A stretch of 64,000 nucleotides of DNA from Misgurnus anguillicaudatus. Taxonomy: Eukaryota; Chordata; Actinopteri; Cypriniformes; Cobitidae. A model generated the notes under the pieces. The model saw nothing but the letters and a program-made list of their open reading frames with translations. It did no database searches and had not been told where the DNA came from. The stretch is from positions 12,577,001 to 12,641,000 of the forward strand of contig NC_073337.2 of the NCBI RefSeq assembly GCF_027580225.2, in the 5' to 3' direction. Positions 11,331 to 23,533 of the stretch are shown in pieces; the first letter of the stretch is position 1, and the number at the start of each line of letters is the position of its first letter. Both the position numbers and the translations under genes were made by a program.

Positions 11331-12552
11331 AGGTGAATCTATCTACAAATGCAAGCAAATATAATTTTATCAATTTTATTCATTATTATTATTGGATGAT
11401 TGATTTTATTTCTCTAACACCTGGAGGAAACAAAAAATATGAATACTGATGAATATTCATGACGCTTTTACAGAGTATTAACCCTAAATATTAATGACAA
11501 ATGATATTTGTACCACTGTAGTTGAGGTCAAGAAAAATATTTATGACGCTATTATAAAACTACTTGACAGAGTATTAACACTTAATGACATTTTAATGAC
11601 AAATTTAATTTGTATCACTGGTAAAAAAAAGGTCAGACACAATTATAATGGCCTCATGACAGCCAATGTCAAAACCAACCACATGTTACACGTTAGCATT
11701 ACAGTTTATTGTAATGTTAATGTGTAAAGCTAAATAGTTTCTAAATTTTAATAATTTATCTGCTATGTCATGTTTATAACAGATTTATTACAAGTTATGT
11801 TGTCTTGGTAATGTCGAGTTGTCATGAAAAGTTATAATGTATTTGTTTATGTCAAGTTGTCATAACAAAGACATCTCAAACAATGTCATCGTTCAATTAA
11901 AAATTACATAATTGAGCGAATGACACTTAATGACAGTTGTCATAAATGTGCATAAAATCTCCTTCATGTTTATGAAACGTGTCATGTCATGATTATGAAG
12001 ATGTCTTATGAACACCCCTTCAAGTAAAGTGTTACCCAATAAACGGACACAAAGACTTCAGTATCATTCCACATACAACAACATCGAACGGTCGTCTTTC
12101 TCCACACTTGTAAACACTGAAGCGGTAGTTTCGCATACGTCATGCGTGACCTTTCGACGTGATTATGTAATATGTCAGCTTGCGCTGGTTCGTCACACTG
12201 CTAATGCAAGATGAGAAGTTGTGGTTTAAAACTACATTTTTTATTTTTTGCTAAAAATTACGATTATTTCGCTACAAAAGACCCTTATGCCTTGGTTGAG
12301 CCCTTTGAAGCTGCATTAAAACTGTTAAGGTCAACAAAGTGCATTATATGGAAAAAATCCTGGAATGTCTTCCTCAAAAAAAAAAAAAAAATTCTTCTTG
12401 GCTGACAAACATCTTGGACGACATAGGGGTGAGTAAATTATCAGATTTTTTTATAAAAGTGGAGTAATCCTTTAAGTGCATATAATATTTGTTTCTTTTC
12501 TGAAGACTTATGTCAGATGTAAACAGGATCCATAAGATGGGCAAAAGTCTTA

Positions 12553-12835
12553 CTGTGGGTTCACACCAAATGCGAGTTGAACAATTTGCGCCTGTAGATT
12601 ACATACAAAGTCAATGCAAAGACGCGATCAGACGCGTCCTCGCGTGGGGTGATGCGAATGACGCTATATGGGCGGTGCGTTTGCCATGAAAACACACGCT
12701 ATTCGCCTCAAACACATCTTCACCCAAGTTGAAAATATTCAACTCGAGCGAAAAATTCACATAACACGAACTTAAATCCTCTAAGTAATCTAGAGCGAGT
12801 AACGCGATCCCGCCGCGTATGGTGTGTACGTAGCA
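12553..12835. mobile_element. Harbinger-like MITE (CTGTGGGTTCACACCAAATG ends)
   Basis: CTGTGGGTTCACACCAAATG at the left is imperfectly mirrored by CGCCGCGTATGGTGTGTACG at the right. TTA is duplicated at 12550-12552 and 12836-12838. The 283-bp GC-rich interior is non-coding. The CACACCAAA core is shared with MITEs A and B, which suggests related transposases. Confidence 0.75.
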
Positions 12836-12838
12836 TTA

Positions 12839-13590
12839 GGCCACCATGCCGCCATTCAACCTGTTATTTTTGCAATGGTATATGACCATTTTGAATTCTT
12901 TTTCAGTCTCTTTATTAGAAGACAATACAGGGAAATTGTATACAGTAAAACAGAATCAAATTAAAAGCTAACTGTTTAGTGTGACCTCTTTTTACATTCG
13001 AGCAATAGCAGGAGCCTGCAAGCTTTTTTCAACTTAAATGAAATAAAACCCTAATTTCTAATTCTAATATAATGACTACAGGACTTCAGTCTCCTTAAAA
13101 GAGTTCAAGATGTGTTTAGTGCCAAAATAGGTCAGTTTTTTGTATAGTTTACTCTTGAATTGTATTATTATATGTCATTATGTTGTTCTCAGGTGTGTGT
13201 ACTGGAATTTTCCATTAACAAAAAAAACTTGTGTGCGCAAGCAAACTTAGCAATAAAGCTTTTTCAGATTCTGGCTAAAATGTTTTTTGACTAGTATTAT
13301 AAAGTCTGGTCCACCTTGTAGCTCTTTCTGGCAAAGAAAGATTTCCTTTCAAAATCATTTATGGCCCTTCAGTCTGGTTGTTGTATAGCACCAGCCAATC
13401 AGATAGGATTTTTTGATGTTTGCCAGGTCATGCCATTTTTATTTGCAATATGCTTGGTAACTAAACAGTTCATGGAAGACCAGCCTGAACCCAAGACCAC
13501 AGACTGGATCTCTGTGTGACTGAGCCAAGGATAAAGCCTATCACAGACTACAGTAATGCATACTAGCAAAAGAAAAGAAATAGTTCTTAC
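12839..13590. other. Copine intron sequence
   Basis: AT-rich sequence lying, on the minus strand, just downstream of the exon at 13591-13667. No further exon, SINE or paired repeat is recognisable. Confidence 0.45.
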
Positions 13591-13667
13591 CCAAGAGGCT
13601 TCTCCATACGACTGCCCAATGAACCCACCATCTCTCCCAATGTACAGCAGGCTTGGCCTAAGAAATC
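13591..13667 (-). CDS. Copine C2A exon (DFLGQ...EKPLG)
   Basis: A 77-bp internal exon read on the minus strand, with acceptor ...CATTGCAG at its right edge and donor GTAAGAAC at its left edge. It starts in phase 0 and encodes DFLGQACCTLGEMVGSLGSR followed by MEKPLG, the last codon being completed in the next exon. DFLG is the copine wording just after calcium loop 3 of C2A, and the CTLGE/GSRxEKPL wording points to the CPNE5/8/9 branch. Copines are cytosolic calcium-dependent phospholipid-binding proteins with two C2 domains and a vWA domain. It joins in frame to 22762-22801. The next exon, expected to start GIPGKKCGTI or similar, was not found to the left. Confidence 0.88.
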
Positions 13668-14574
13668 CTGCAATGAGACAAAGAACAGATATGAGGAATT
13701 TACTTAAGGAATAAATTTGTTTTACTATCTAACATAATCTATTTATAGTATGTATGAGTTTTCTGCAACTTACTGTATATTTTGTATAACAAATATTACA
13801 TGATGGGAATTATATAAAGTATATGGACACACCCAAGCATTTTAATTAGAAATCATAGTCAAATAATGGGTGGTTGGTTATTTGCTGCTTTAATGGTTTC
13901 TACTCTTATGTGAAGGTTTTACAGTAAATGTTGAAATATCACCCATAGGGATGTGCTCCTATTTAGGCATCAGTGAGCAGGGGTGTTGGTTAAAGGGGTC
14001 TGGCTCACAGTCAGGCCTCCAAATCATTCCCATGCCGTTCAGGTCTGGGCTTTGTTCTTCCACACCAGACTGAGTAAATCATTGCTTTATGGACCGTGTT
14101 TGCGCACAGGGCATTGCCAAGTTGGAGCAGAAAATGTCCCTCCCTAAACCACTGCCACACAGAAGTCTCTAAAATGTCACTGAATGCAGCAGCTTTAGGA
14201 CATTTGCACTGGAAATAAAGTGGTCTAGTCACAACTGTTAATCAAAAGGGGCTGTCCACATACTGTATAAACACAGGACAACCAGGTTTTTATTTGTACA
14301 CTATTAAAGTCAACTGTGTGTTTATATGTGTACAGTATAAAGTAGGGGTGTAGTGGTTTTGTGCCATTTACCTCCCTCGGGTCAGTATGTGTTTAAACCA
14401 CGCTTCATCAATGCATCTAATGAATGTTTTGTGAAGTAACAAAAACAGCCAAAGCTCCGCTAACCATTGCGGGTGACTGTACTGTGGAAACAGATCGCCT
14501 GTGTATCATGTCATTTACAGTAGTAGAGCTGTCTAGTCAACTGTGCTGTATGTCAATCACTTGAGGAGCATGCA
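13668..14574. other. Copine intron sequence
   Basis: Part of the 9.1-kb intron between the exons at 22762 and 13591. No gene or clear element is seen. The minus-strand frame at 14011-14232 has no recognisable motif. Confidence 0.45.
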
Positions 14575-14582
14575 CATGACAA

Positions 14583-15296
14583 TGGGGGGGGGGGGGGGGT
14601 CGATGGGGAAAAATATAATTTCACGATTGGTTTAGGCAAAAACACGATTTTACGATTTTATCACGATCCTTTTTCATCCTTTTTGTTTAAAGACTATTTT
14701 GCTATTACTGAGCCTAAATACAGCCATACTAATGCCCCCATTTAAAAATGCAGTACAAGGTAACAAATATATGTGTGGAAAGTGCACGGACAGTGTGCGT
14801 ACAACAGCACATGGACAAAGACATTTTGAGACAGGACACTCCACTACAAACACCTACACAAAGGAAATAGACAGCATTTGCACAAACACTATCGTTTTCT
14901 CTTCTTTTTGATTTAAAATTCTTCCAAGAACAGAAAGCTATGGAGCATTTTCGTCACCATAATGTTTGATGTTCTTTTTTTCTTGATGTTTGTTCTTAAC
15001 TTTGTTAAGCTAGTTTTCTTTTCTTATCCTAAATTTTTAAATGTACTGCAAATGTTGCAAATCAGTGCTGGCCTGACGGCCTAGTAGAGTAATAATTTGA
15101 ATAAGAAATCATTTGTATTGCGTATGTGTCGGAACATCCGTGCATAGCTGCGGTCAGTATACTTTGAAAGCTCTGCGGACGCGGAAAAAAGCTATACCTC
15201 GCTTTTATGTAGCGCGCCCCTTGTCGTGTACTTGATGTAGGCTCGATGTTTACAAAAAAGTGGATCGTGGAGACATTTTAATCGTTCACGCCCCTA
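14583..15296. mobile_element. hAT element relic with polyG left end
   Basis: The right end, ...AATCGTTCACGCCCCTA, is a typical hAT terminus (TAGGGGCG when inverted). The left end is TGGGGGG expanding into a run of about 16 G, followed by TCGAT and an AATATAATTTCACGATT block. Flanks CATGACAA (14575-14582) and CGTGACAA (15297-15304) are an 8-bp duplication with one mismatch. Short frames inside show no intact transposase. Confidence 0.72.
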
Positions 15297-15385
15297 CGTG
15301 ACAACAAATAATATCAAATTGAATATTTAAAACAAAACTGCGGACATTGTTCGCCGCAAGTCCCGCATGCTACTGTATGGCATTA

Positions 15386-15889
15386 AGGGCTCGTTATAGT
15401 TGTGTGTAGGTCCCACGGCGTAGCTGCGGTGGCTTAGGTTCCGCGTCGGTTTTCATATATACTTTTGCGTCGTCGTCCGCGTCGACGTGGAAACACACAC
15501 GCAGACCGCTGGTAGGCAGTAACCACGCGTGTAACCACAGTGGCAGCGCGGACGTCAAAGAAGGAGAAGCTTAGCAAGTTAACCCACAAATGAAGAAGAA
15601 ACATCAACTTGTGTTTGAGAAGACCAGCAATGATGGAAGTAAATAAACAGCGACTTTTGTTGCAGTTTGAGTTAAATCACTCCTCAACTTGGCTTATCTT
15701 TGTTTTCACCGTCACAAACGGAAATACCTATGACGCAGTTTTTTTTTACCTGCCGGGAGGGGTTCTGGTGGACCAATCACAGCGCTTGCAGTCCGCGTAG
15801 ATCTGACGCGCTGTTAACATTTTTGCGAAATGCACGTCAAGCTACGCAGAGCTACGGCGTAGAACTTACGCACGACTATAAATCGGGCT
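15386..15889. mobile_element. Harbinger-like MITE (AGGGCTCGTTATAGTTGTG ends)
   Basis: AGGGCTCGTTATAGTTGTG at the left mirrors CACGACTATAAATCGGGCT at the right, with further matching GGCGTAGC words inside. TTA is duplicated at 15383-15385 and 15890-15892. The GC-rich interior with many CG dinucleotides is non-coding; short frames at 15609-15939 are chance. Confidence 0.8.
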
Positions 15890-15935
15890 TTAGGCGTCAT
15901 TTACGGTCGCAAGATTACGGTTATGTCGAAACAAT

Positions 15936-16136
15936 TTAACTCTTTCCCCGCCATTAATGAGTTATCTCGTCAATTAAGAGAAGACATTTGCGTGAAAGAG
16001 TCTGTTCTTTCATTTGATATATTTGTATGTTTATATATATTTTAGAAGAAATCCTGGAAGGCATTTTGTGAAACTGAAAATCACAAAATTGCTGGCGGGC
16101 AACTTTTCAAAAAAAAAAAAAAAAGGCTGGCGGGGA
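15936..16136. mobile_element. Short MITE with CTTTCCCCGCCA / GGCTGGCGGGGAA ends
   Basis: CTTTCCCCGCCA near the left edge and GGCTGGCGGGGAA at the right edge are inverted repeats enclosing about 180 bp, including an A-run before the right end. It sits directly beside the MITE at 15386-15889. Confidence 0.55.
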
Positions 16137-17547
16137 ATATACACAATGCTAATTTAGACATGCACGTATACTGTATAACAATACTAGCAGACGAGCTAAA
16201 TGTTTTTATTGTCATTTGTCAAATCAGTAAAGCCCTTCAGTTGCAGATGCGGTTTAAAATTGTTGAAACGCTGGACAGCAACCCTTCACCTTATGTACTT
16301 TTGCAGCAGTTATACATCTATGATGAATCTTGCTTCAAAACTGAGCACGAACTGACAAACCCACTGAACTTGACATTTTGTCATCCATGGCAACTGGAAG
16401 TCACTTAAGGTGACAGCAGTTTACATTTTGGATTGTAAAATGGAAAGCTCTGTTACAAACATGCCTAAAACATAAAGCAGTGTTTTAATCTGGTGAAAAA
16501 CAAAGTTTGAAATGCATTTTGTTAAAATGCTGAGAATACAATTATTTGTCCAAAATTCGCCTTGATTATAGTTAAAAAAAAATGTAATATGCTTTATAAC
16601 ACCACAGCCTAGATAGTTAATTTTTTTTTAATCAACTGGTTGGCGAACATGTTTAAATGACTGAATCCTATACAGTAGGTATACAGTAGATTATATAAAA
16701 AAGCATGGTGGCTTACAGCTGTTATGATGACAGATTACAATGTATAAATGTAGGGGGTCTAATTAAACTGTATTCTGTTTTGGTGCAAATGTATGTTATT
16801 TTAGCCTAGTAATTGTGTTTATGTGTTGCATGCATTTATATAACTGTTGATTTTTTTCTACTCTTATGTTTTATATCATTGGCCGTATGTCGTTTCAGTG
16901 GTTGGGTGTTAAACTTAGCTTATTTAATCAGAATTATACTTAATTTAAAGAAGCTTGCATCCAGGTTGTCAGTGTTGCTTAAACATCTGTACTTGGTTCT
17001 TTTAGCAAGTACATTGCAGTCTAGACCCATATTGGATTTCCGAGCAGCACGTTTTCTCCTGAGCGTGTCATTTTTTCCCTCTCATTCCATTGTCAGAATA
17101 AGATTATGGTAATGACATTGTAATACATTTTCTAAAATCTAAATCATAACCAGAAGCCCAAAATATTTCATCAGCCAAGAAATTAATTGATTCTAAATTT
17201 CTGTCAACTAAGGTTTCATCCAGCTAAGATTGGATGCTAAAGCGTCATGGATGTAACTGTGATAAACTGAGAGTTTCGCTTGCTCTATAGCCCATTTCTG
17301 ACCGCTTAGTTCTGGTTCTAATTCATAGGAATGAGTACTGGACCGTTTACCCAAAAACACTCACAGTAGGGACTCTGAAGTGGCATACTCACTGACATAC
17401 TGTTCGTACTGTCGGCCGATCTGAGATCACAGTGATGGGTGATACAGAAAGCATCCAGACAGTAATCTTCTCCATACAATAAGCTTTTCTAAATTTATCC
17501 ATTCATTTCGAACCCCATTCCAGCATCTCCTTTTACTATATTTATTA
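16137..17547. other. Copine intron sequence
   Basis: AT-rich DNA without recognisable exons or paired terminal repeats. The hydrophobic 99-codon frame at 16813-17112 is low-complexity and has no known domain. Confidence 0.4.
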
Positions 17548-17555
17548 ATTTATTC

Positions 17556-18027
17556 CAGTGGCGGCCAGTGACTTCCTTTTTTCGAGGGCGCTCAATCCAA
17601 AGTTCATCACAACATGTATGTAGCCCGTCATGTGTGTGGTTCCTTTTTTCAAAATATGTGTTCTGCGCATCGAGAGATCCTATCTGCATCACATGTCTTG
17701 TCAAAATAAGTGCCTGTGCAAATGCGTCTAAAGGATTTATGATAAAAGAGACGCTCGCGTTTGCCAGATACTCGCATAATCTCATGCGTAATCAGAGTTT
17801 AATGTTAAGGATGTTTCTAGCGTGTATTTTGGGAACGTGAGCGTCTCTTTTATCATAAATGGTTTTGACACGTGTGCAGCAGGCACTTATTTTGACAAAA
17901 CACAAGATGCACATGGTTCACATGACGCAACAAACACATATTTTGAAAACACAAGCAACACACATGACACTCCGAACACTTATTTTAAATTAGCGCCCCT
18001 CGGATGAGCAGTCACCAGCCGCCACAG
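17556..18027. mobile_element. hAT MITE (CAGTGGCGGCCAGTGAC ends)
   Basis: The left end CAGTGGCGGCCAGTGAC and right end GTCACCAGCCGCCACAG are inverted repeats. The duplication ATTTATTC is exact (17548-17555 and 18028-18035). Inverted homology continues inside (AAGAGACGCTC at about 17745 against GAGCGTCTCTT at about 17839), so the 472-bp element is largely palindromic. Confidence 0.88.
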
Positions 18028-18031
18028 ATTT

Positions 18032-18090
18032 ATTCTTAACACCATTCCAGCATAATGGATATATTCATGGCAAGAACTGGTTAATCTATA
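18032..18090 (+). repeat. Dispersed repeat, TTCTTAA...TTCCAGCAT...GGTTAATCT
   Basis: Words TTCTTAA, TTCCAGCAT, CATGGCAA and TTAATCT occur in the same order and spacing at 30465-30520. This is a 55-60 bp dispersed repeat of unknown type. The hAT MITE to its left is inserted at its edge. Confidence 0.45.
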
Positions 18091-19665
18091 CTACTAAGGA
18101 CAAGTTGATATCTAAAACTCACCTAACCTGGTTGTTTTTGGCCTGTGAGACGAAACCCTGACACAGGGAGAACATGTAAAACTCCTGACCTAAACAGGAC
18201 TCAAACCGTGCAACAGTGCTACCCACTGAACAACTGTGCCACCCATCGATCTTTGGGTCCAAGCGCTCTTTCAGTTGCTTAAGCAAACAACAAAAAATAC
18301 TAATATTCACTCACACTGCTTCAAAACTATGGAGAAGAAATCACGATACTAACCACTATCTTCATACTGCAATCCCAGATAATCAGACAGCGGTTTGTCT
18401 TTTATGAATCGGTGAGCCTGGAGAATGTAGTGTACTCAGCAATTTTATAAAAGCTTAGCTTAAATTGCGTATAATGAGTAAACAGTGCTCATAAACGACT
18501 GATGAGATTGTACTCTCACTTTAAATGAGCAGATTGGAGCCAGAAACGGTAGGGTGTCAGTCACAACATTTATCTCAGTGGAATGTTTCTTCGTATAGCA
18601 AATATGTGAAATATATATTCAGTATTTAATTCAATGGTATGTTGTGTGCCAAGAATGTGCAAGACATGGCTAAAAATCCCACTGCCATTTTACATTTTTA
18701 ATAAAAGTGGTGGTTCAATGGTATTTCATGCATTCTGACTTATTAACACAGTTATAGAGTTGTTTCCTCATGCTAAACGTAGGCAAAGTGTCAAAAAAGC
18801 AGTTGGGGCGTGTTACAGAGTATGTCTGTGCCGAATGCACTTCGCCAGGGTTCATACAAGTTTCTAAACGTTTTTTTCGATTACAGGTCCAGCTGATGTT
18901 TCAGGGGTTTCTATACGCATCACTTCTTCATATGGGCACTTCCCCCGGAAAACCCCGCCCACCTGTCAATCAGCGAGAGACCCTAGAACTTATAAACATC
19001 ACATCACGCGACAGCTTTGTTTAATTTCAAAACTCAACAATGGCACGAATATAGAAGTGTGTTTTTGGATGTAAGGAGAAGAAAGTCAGCCTTATGGAAA
19101 CAATGGATATAGTTTATTATCCGGGGTAGCAGCGGAGTGTTGCGTGTGTGTTTGTTTAACGCTGAATTTCATTGAAAAGTCCCAACCGGGTCATGAGTTG
19201 CATGCGGTAAGTAAGACTTCTGTGTTATGTTGGAAATAGGCGCGTGCATATTATATAAATGACACGAACATGTAGTGAATCAAAAGTTAAACAGTGTTGT
19301 ATAGTGTTGCATGACTCGTACTTGCTCCTCCCGCGGTAGTAACTCCTCCTTCTTCATTTTTTCGTACATTATCGGAAAGAATCTGTAAAGCTAATCTAAA
19401 GACTCTTCTGAGATATAAAGGATGTAATAGTACTCTATAGATACTCTAAATTAACATCAGAAATGCAGGAACAGCGTGTGTTATGTGAGCTTTAATAAAT
19501 CGGGAAGTGTCCATAACAAAGCACAAGGTTCAGTTAACTGGATCTGCTCTCCTGAATCTCTCATTTGGGATTATGCATGATACAAGTTTTAAATCTGTGA
19601 GTATCAGCCAGTATGTATGCCTACACAATCTGTGTAACTGGTCCAGCCAGCTAAATCTCCTTAAT
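18091..19665. other. Copine intron sequence
   Basis: No gene is seen. At 18135-18245 the words GGGAGAACATGTAAAACTCC and GTGCTACCCACTGAACAAC resemble a decayed common fish interspersed repeat. The rest, including a patch with CCCGCCCACCTGTCAATCAG at about 18954, shows no paired ends. Confidence 0.4.
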
Positions 19666-19673
19666 ATTTAAAC

Positions 19674-20982
19674 TAGGGCTGTCAATAGATAAAAAAAATT
19701 AATCTAGATTAATCGCATGATTTCATGAGTTAACTGCGATTAATCGCAAATTAATCGCACATTTTTATCCATTCTAAATTTACCCTAATTTAACACTTTT
19801 CAGGTTTTTAATATTCTAATCATATATACATATATAGATGCTTTATGCAAATGTATGTTAACAACAGCCTGTTTACATTTTAACAGAATCACCAGCCATT
19901 GTTTTGTATATGAATTTTCCTTTCAGAAGATTTTTCTTTCTCCATTTTTGTTTGCTGCTGCATCATTTGTGACCTGTGCTGGCAAGTTGAGTCGGAATTA
20001 GCAAATTTAAAAAAAAATAGTTGTTCATATTTTGACATTCTCTATTAAAACATAGTACAATGCATGATTTGTTGAAATATAACAAAATATGACAGAACTA
20101 CACGTGTTTGAAGTTGAAAGAGTCAAATTACCACAAAAATTTCCACATCCATACATTATATTACCACATCAATACCTTAAAATCACTGGTAAAACTAATA
20201 GACTTAGCACACACAAAGCAAAAACATCATCAATGTATGTTCAACTTTTTTTCCTTTTGTTTGTTTGACATTGAGACAGACTGCTTAAAATCTAAGTGAT
20301 CTAATATAATGTTACACATCAGATAGTTTTACCCAACAGTTAACCAAACATTTACTTAAAACATAACAGATTATAGAGCCTACCTGCGTGAATTCTTATC
20401 AAAACAGATATTTGTAAAATTGTAATTTTGTGTAGATGTCTATATATCCGGGTCGCGCACTCGCGCGTCTGTGTGCACGCGCTTCAGATATCAGTCAGTC
20501 AGCGTGAGGGGATCGCTTTTGAGTCTTGTCGCTCTTAATAACTCTTTAGCATTAATCAGGTACCGAACTTTATCTCTCTTAATGACTCTTTTAACATCAA
20601 ACAAGTCCTGCAGTCTATTTTTTAAGTCATGCATAAAAGCGAAACCAAAATGAATTGAGACGCATCTTTGTATTAGATTAAGCATTAGGAGGACGGTAAC
20701 GTTACACCTCTCAGACGTATAAATAAAGATCATATCAGATGTCCAACGAGCATTTAGAGCGTTGGATTTGGTAGACAATTTGCTTAATGTTCTTATTTCT
20801 ATGAAAACCTTTTACTCATTTAGAGAGAGTCACATTTGTCTGCGTCTCTGTTCATTCAACTATGGGCTGGACCAAGGGTCAAACAGAAATTGCGCGTTGC
20901 GTTAATCTCCGTTAATAAAATTAGTGGCGTTAAAATGAATTTGCGTTAACGCGTTATTAACGCGTTAATTTTGACAGCCCTA
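19674..20982. mobile_element. hAT element, TAGGGCTGTCAA ends
   Basis: TAGGGCTGTCAA at the left and TTGACAGCCCTA at the right are exact inverted repeats. An exact ATTTAAAC duplication flanks them (19666-19673 and 20983-20990). Subterminal GATTAATCGC and GTTAACGCGTTA words are typical of fish hAT elements. The 1309-bp body carries only short frames, so it is non-autonomous. Confidence 0.92.
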
Positions 20983-20990
20983 ATTTAAAC

Positions 20991-22761
20991 ATAAAAAACA
21001 CAAGACTCTCATAGCTAGCAGACAACGTGGGTTCAAAGCTTTTTTAAAGACATGAGAATCAAAGACAATCAATGGTTATCATTGTACAACAGCTTGTTTT
21101 TGTTCCCCATCCTTTCAATGATGGAATCTCTGGTTCAATAATGGTGCAATTAACCATAATTATACAAGCTTTGTATAGTAAATCAAATAGCCTTTATATT
21201 TTGCAAATAAGGAGATAAATCTTCTCAAATCCTTTTTTGATGTTGTCAAAAGCAGTGTGTCTAACTAAACAACACTATATATTTCGATAAAAATCTGTCA
21301 CTTGGTAAAAACTCATCAGATTGGTAGATGCCAATATTGGCAGTTTATTTGACATCACCCTCAAAAACTAAGAGAAATGATTCAAGATTAAATAATAACA
21401 GCTCAGACACAGTATTACTGACACTCAGACACATTCCCATGAGCACTCACCCCACAGCTCCTGTAACTGGCGCCTCTCAACTCAATTTGTATACGTAAAG
21501 TTGAACGCAAATGATCCATCTCTATTCTCTATAAGCTCTACAGAGGTCTCTCATTCTGTGTATTTCACTATATGCATGTGCGGTTTTTGCTCCCTTTGGC
21601 CGCCTCCTCTTAATTTTCACCTGATGCCAAGATTAGAAGCCGCTCTTCACGTCAACACATCCAGTGATGATATGGAGCACCGAGTTCCCCTCCGGAGTGG
21701 ACAAGCTGGGTTCATCTTTCCAAGTCGGGAGGGAAAAAAGCAAAATTGATTTCTGGGTGAGTGTGTAGAGCCCCAGGGGGTACTTCAGTGGTTTGTTAGA
21801 TCGTTTGGAGGTGGTAATTTTTGGGGATGGAACTCCAGCGTCCACGTTGGAGACACACTGTGGGTGTTTTCAATTACTTGTGTGCATTGCATGTGGAGAG
21901 ATCAGTTTGCCTGTCTGTTCACAGTGAGTGTGACTACATAACTGCAGGCGGAAACAATCAGCATTGATGCCTGGGAGCTTTGCTTGGAGACGACAGGATT
22001 CCAGAGGATTGATCAGTTCTACTATGCCGTGTTGATGGACACCTACGGTCTCTTGACACTATTGGTGCTTTTCCATTGCATAGTACCCCACGGTTTAGGT
22101 CGGGTCAGCTTACCTCACTTTGGCTTGGTTAGCTTTTCCATCAAATTTAGTAGCACTTATATTTGCGCTGCCTACTTCTGTGACATCATACAAGTAAGAG
22201 CGTTGTTGGAATGCTATACATGAGGGTTTTGCATCTGAACATTTAGTCATTATGCTTTTGTCCATAGTGACTTACAAATGAGGATGCATTAACCAATTTG
22301 TCTTAAATGCCAACAATAAGCATAGTACACAAGGCTTTGCCTACAAGTGGGAACAGTAATAAGAGACAGATGAATTCATTGATCAATTGCCTGATCACAA
22401 GAGAGATAGATATAAAGTCATTTTGTGGAATCAGATGAATAATTACGCCCCGTCCCATGGCGTGCACAGATGGGACCACTGCAGTCAATTTGCATCTTCT
22501 ACTCCAAACCCATCATCAGTTGACACCTCAGGCACTCGCCTGAGCACCAAAACACTGCTTCAATCATGTCACCCGCTCTGTGAGTGCTGCTCTAATCACA
22601 TACGTCTATTAACCCACTTTCTCCTCTTTATTCTCATATAAACAGACTTGCTGATTACAAGCGGTGTGAAATGGTTTACTGTGGGATGAGTGTGCATGAC
22701 AGTGTCCTAAACTTCACAATGCTCAAACAGGGTGAGTATAAGAGTCAGAGAAGTTTCTTAC
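20991..22761. other. Copine intron sequence
   Basis: No exon recognised. At about 22063-22200, GGTGCTTTTCCATTGCATAGTACC starts what looks like the left half of a MITE whose right end is missing. Other short frames lack motifs. Confidence 0.4.
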
Positions 22762-22801
22762 GTGTTTCGACAGGTTGGTGCTCTTGGAGTCAACATCGTA
22801 C
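22762..22801 (-). CDS. Copine C2A exon (YDVDSKSTNLSKH)
   Basis: A 40-bp exon on the minus strand, with acceptor GTTTCCCAG on its right and donor GTAAGAAAC on its left. One base completes the codon begun in 31945-32048, then it encodes YDVDSKSTNLSKH. The aspartates of YDVDS and the following HD across the junction form calcium loop 3 of the C2A domain. It ends in phase 0 and joins to 13591-13667. Both neighbouring introns are about 9.1 kb. Confidence 0.88.
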
Positions 22802-23013
22802 CTGGGAAACAATAAAAAGTTAGAGAAATAGGGAAAATTTTTTGTGTGTTTAGCATTCTGTATTCATGGTTTGTGTAATATCAAATTATTCATTTTATCA
22901 CATTCAAAAGCAAAAAGTTTTTACATTTTCCTTCAAAAGATAGGCACTCAAACTTATAAGTGTTTTAAATTTATGAATCTAATACATTTGTTATAGGCTA
23001 TGTATAAGATGTC

Positions 23014-23400
23014 TTAAAGGTGCAGTGTGTAAATTTTTGGGACAACTAGGGGTGAGGTTGCGCATTGCAACTAACGGCTCAGTCCACTGCTCACCCCTCG
23101 CTTTTGAAACACATACGGAAGCTACGTTAGCCGCCACCGGACAAACATGTCATCATCGGAGACAACTTCGTAAAAAAGTTTGTCCGTTAAGGGCTTCTGT
23201 AGAAACATGGCGGCACAAAATGGCGACTTCCATGTAAGGGGACCCTCTGTGTATGAAGATAAAAACGTCTCATTCTAAGGTAATAAAAACACAACGGTTC
23301 ATTATGAAAGGTCTTTATACACCCCTGATCATATAGTTTTGTATAATATTTAGCATTTCTGTCAAAAGATTCTTCTAAAAATTACACACTGCGCCTTTAA
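23014..23400. mobile_element. TTAA-flanked MITE (AGGTGCAGTGTGTAAATTTT ends)
   Basis: TTAAAGGTGCAGTGTGTAA at the left mirrors TTACACACTGCGCCTTTAA at the right, and TTAA is present at both borders. The interior of about 380 bp contains ATGGCGGC-type words common in these elements but no coding frame. Confidence 0.8.
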
Positions 23401-23495
23401 AAAGGGACTGTGATGTTCTATTCGGCTATATGTCTTCACATTCATAAATACTGCATGACTATAGTCACTTACTTTGACACAGGCTAACCTCTGGA

Positions 23496-23498
<3 letters not shown>

Positions 23499-23529
<31 letters not shown>
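23499..23529. repeat. (AC)n microsatellite
   Basis: About 15 uninterrupted AC units. Confidence 0.95.

Positions 23530-23533
<4 letters not shown>

Larger units (their letters stand above)
9367..12036. mobile_element. hAT-like element nested inside the outer element
   Basis: The left end GGTAACACTTTACTGAAG and the right end CTTCAAGTAAAGTGTTACC are inverted. They are flanked by CAATAAAT (9359-9366) and CAATAAAC (12037-12044), an 8-bp duplication with one mismatch. The terminal parts are rich in ATGACA/TGTCAT words. The interior is interrupted by further insertions. No intact transposase. Confidence 0.85.
8997..12472. mobile_element. Outer DNA element of a nested cluster
   Basis: The left end AAGGATTACTCCACTTTGAT and the right end, with GTGGAGTAATCCTT, are inverted. 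Homology extends inward over roughly 200 bp or more, for example GCTTCAAAGGGCTC at the left against GAGCCCTTTGAAGC at the right. The original element is split by the hAT element at 9367-12036. No transposase remains, and a target duplication is not clear. Confidence 0.75.

Noticed and set aside
23499..23529. CRISPR-like or regulatory array
   Set aside because: Simple AC microsatellite; no spaced unique segments, and the genome is eukaryotic.
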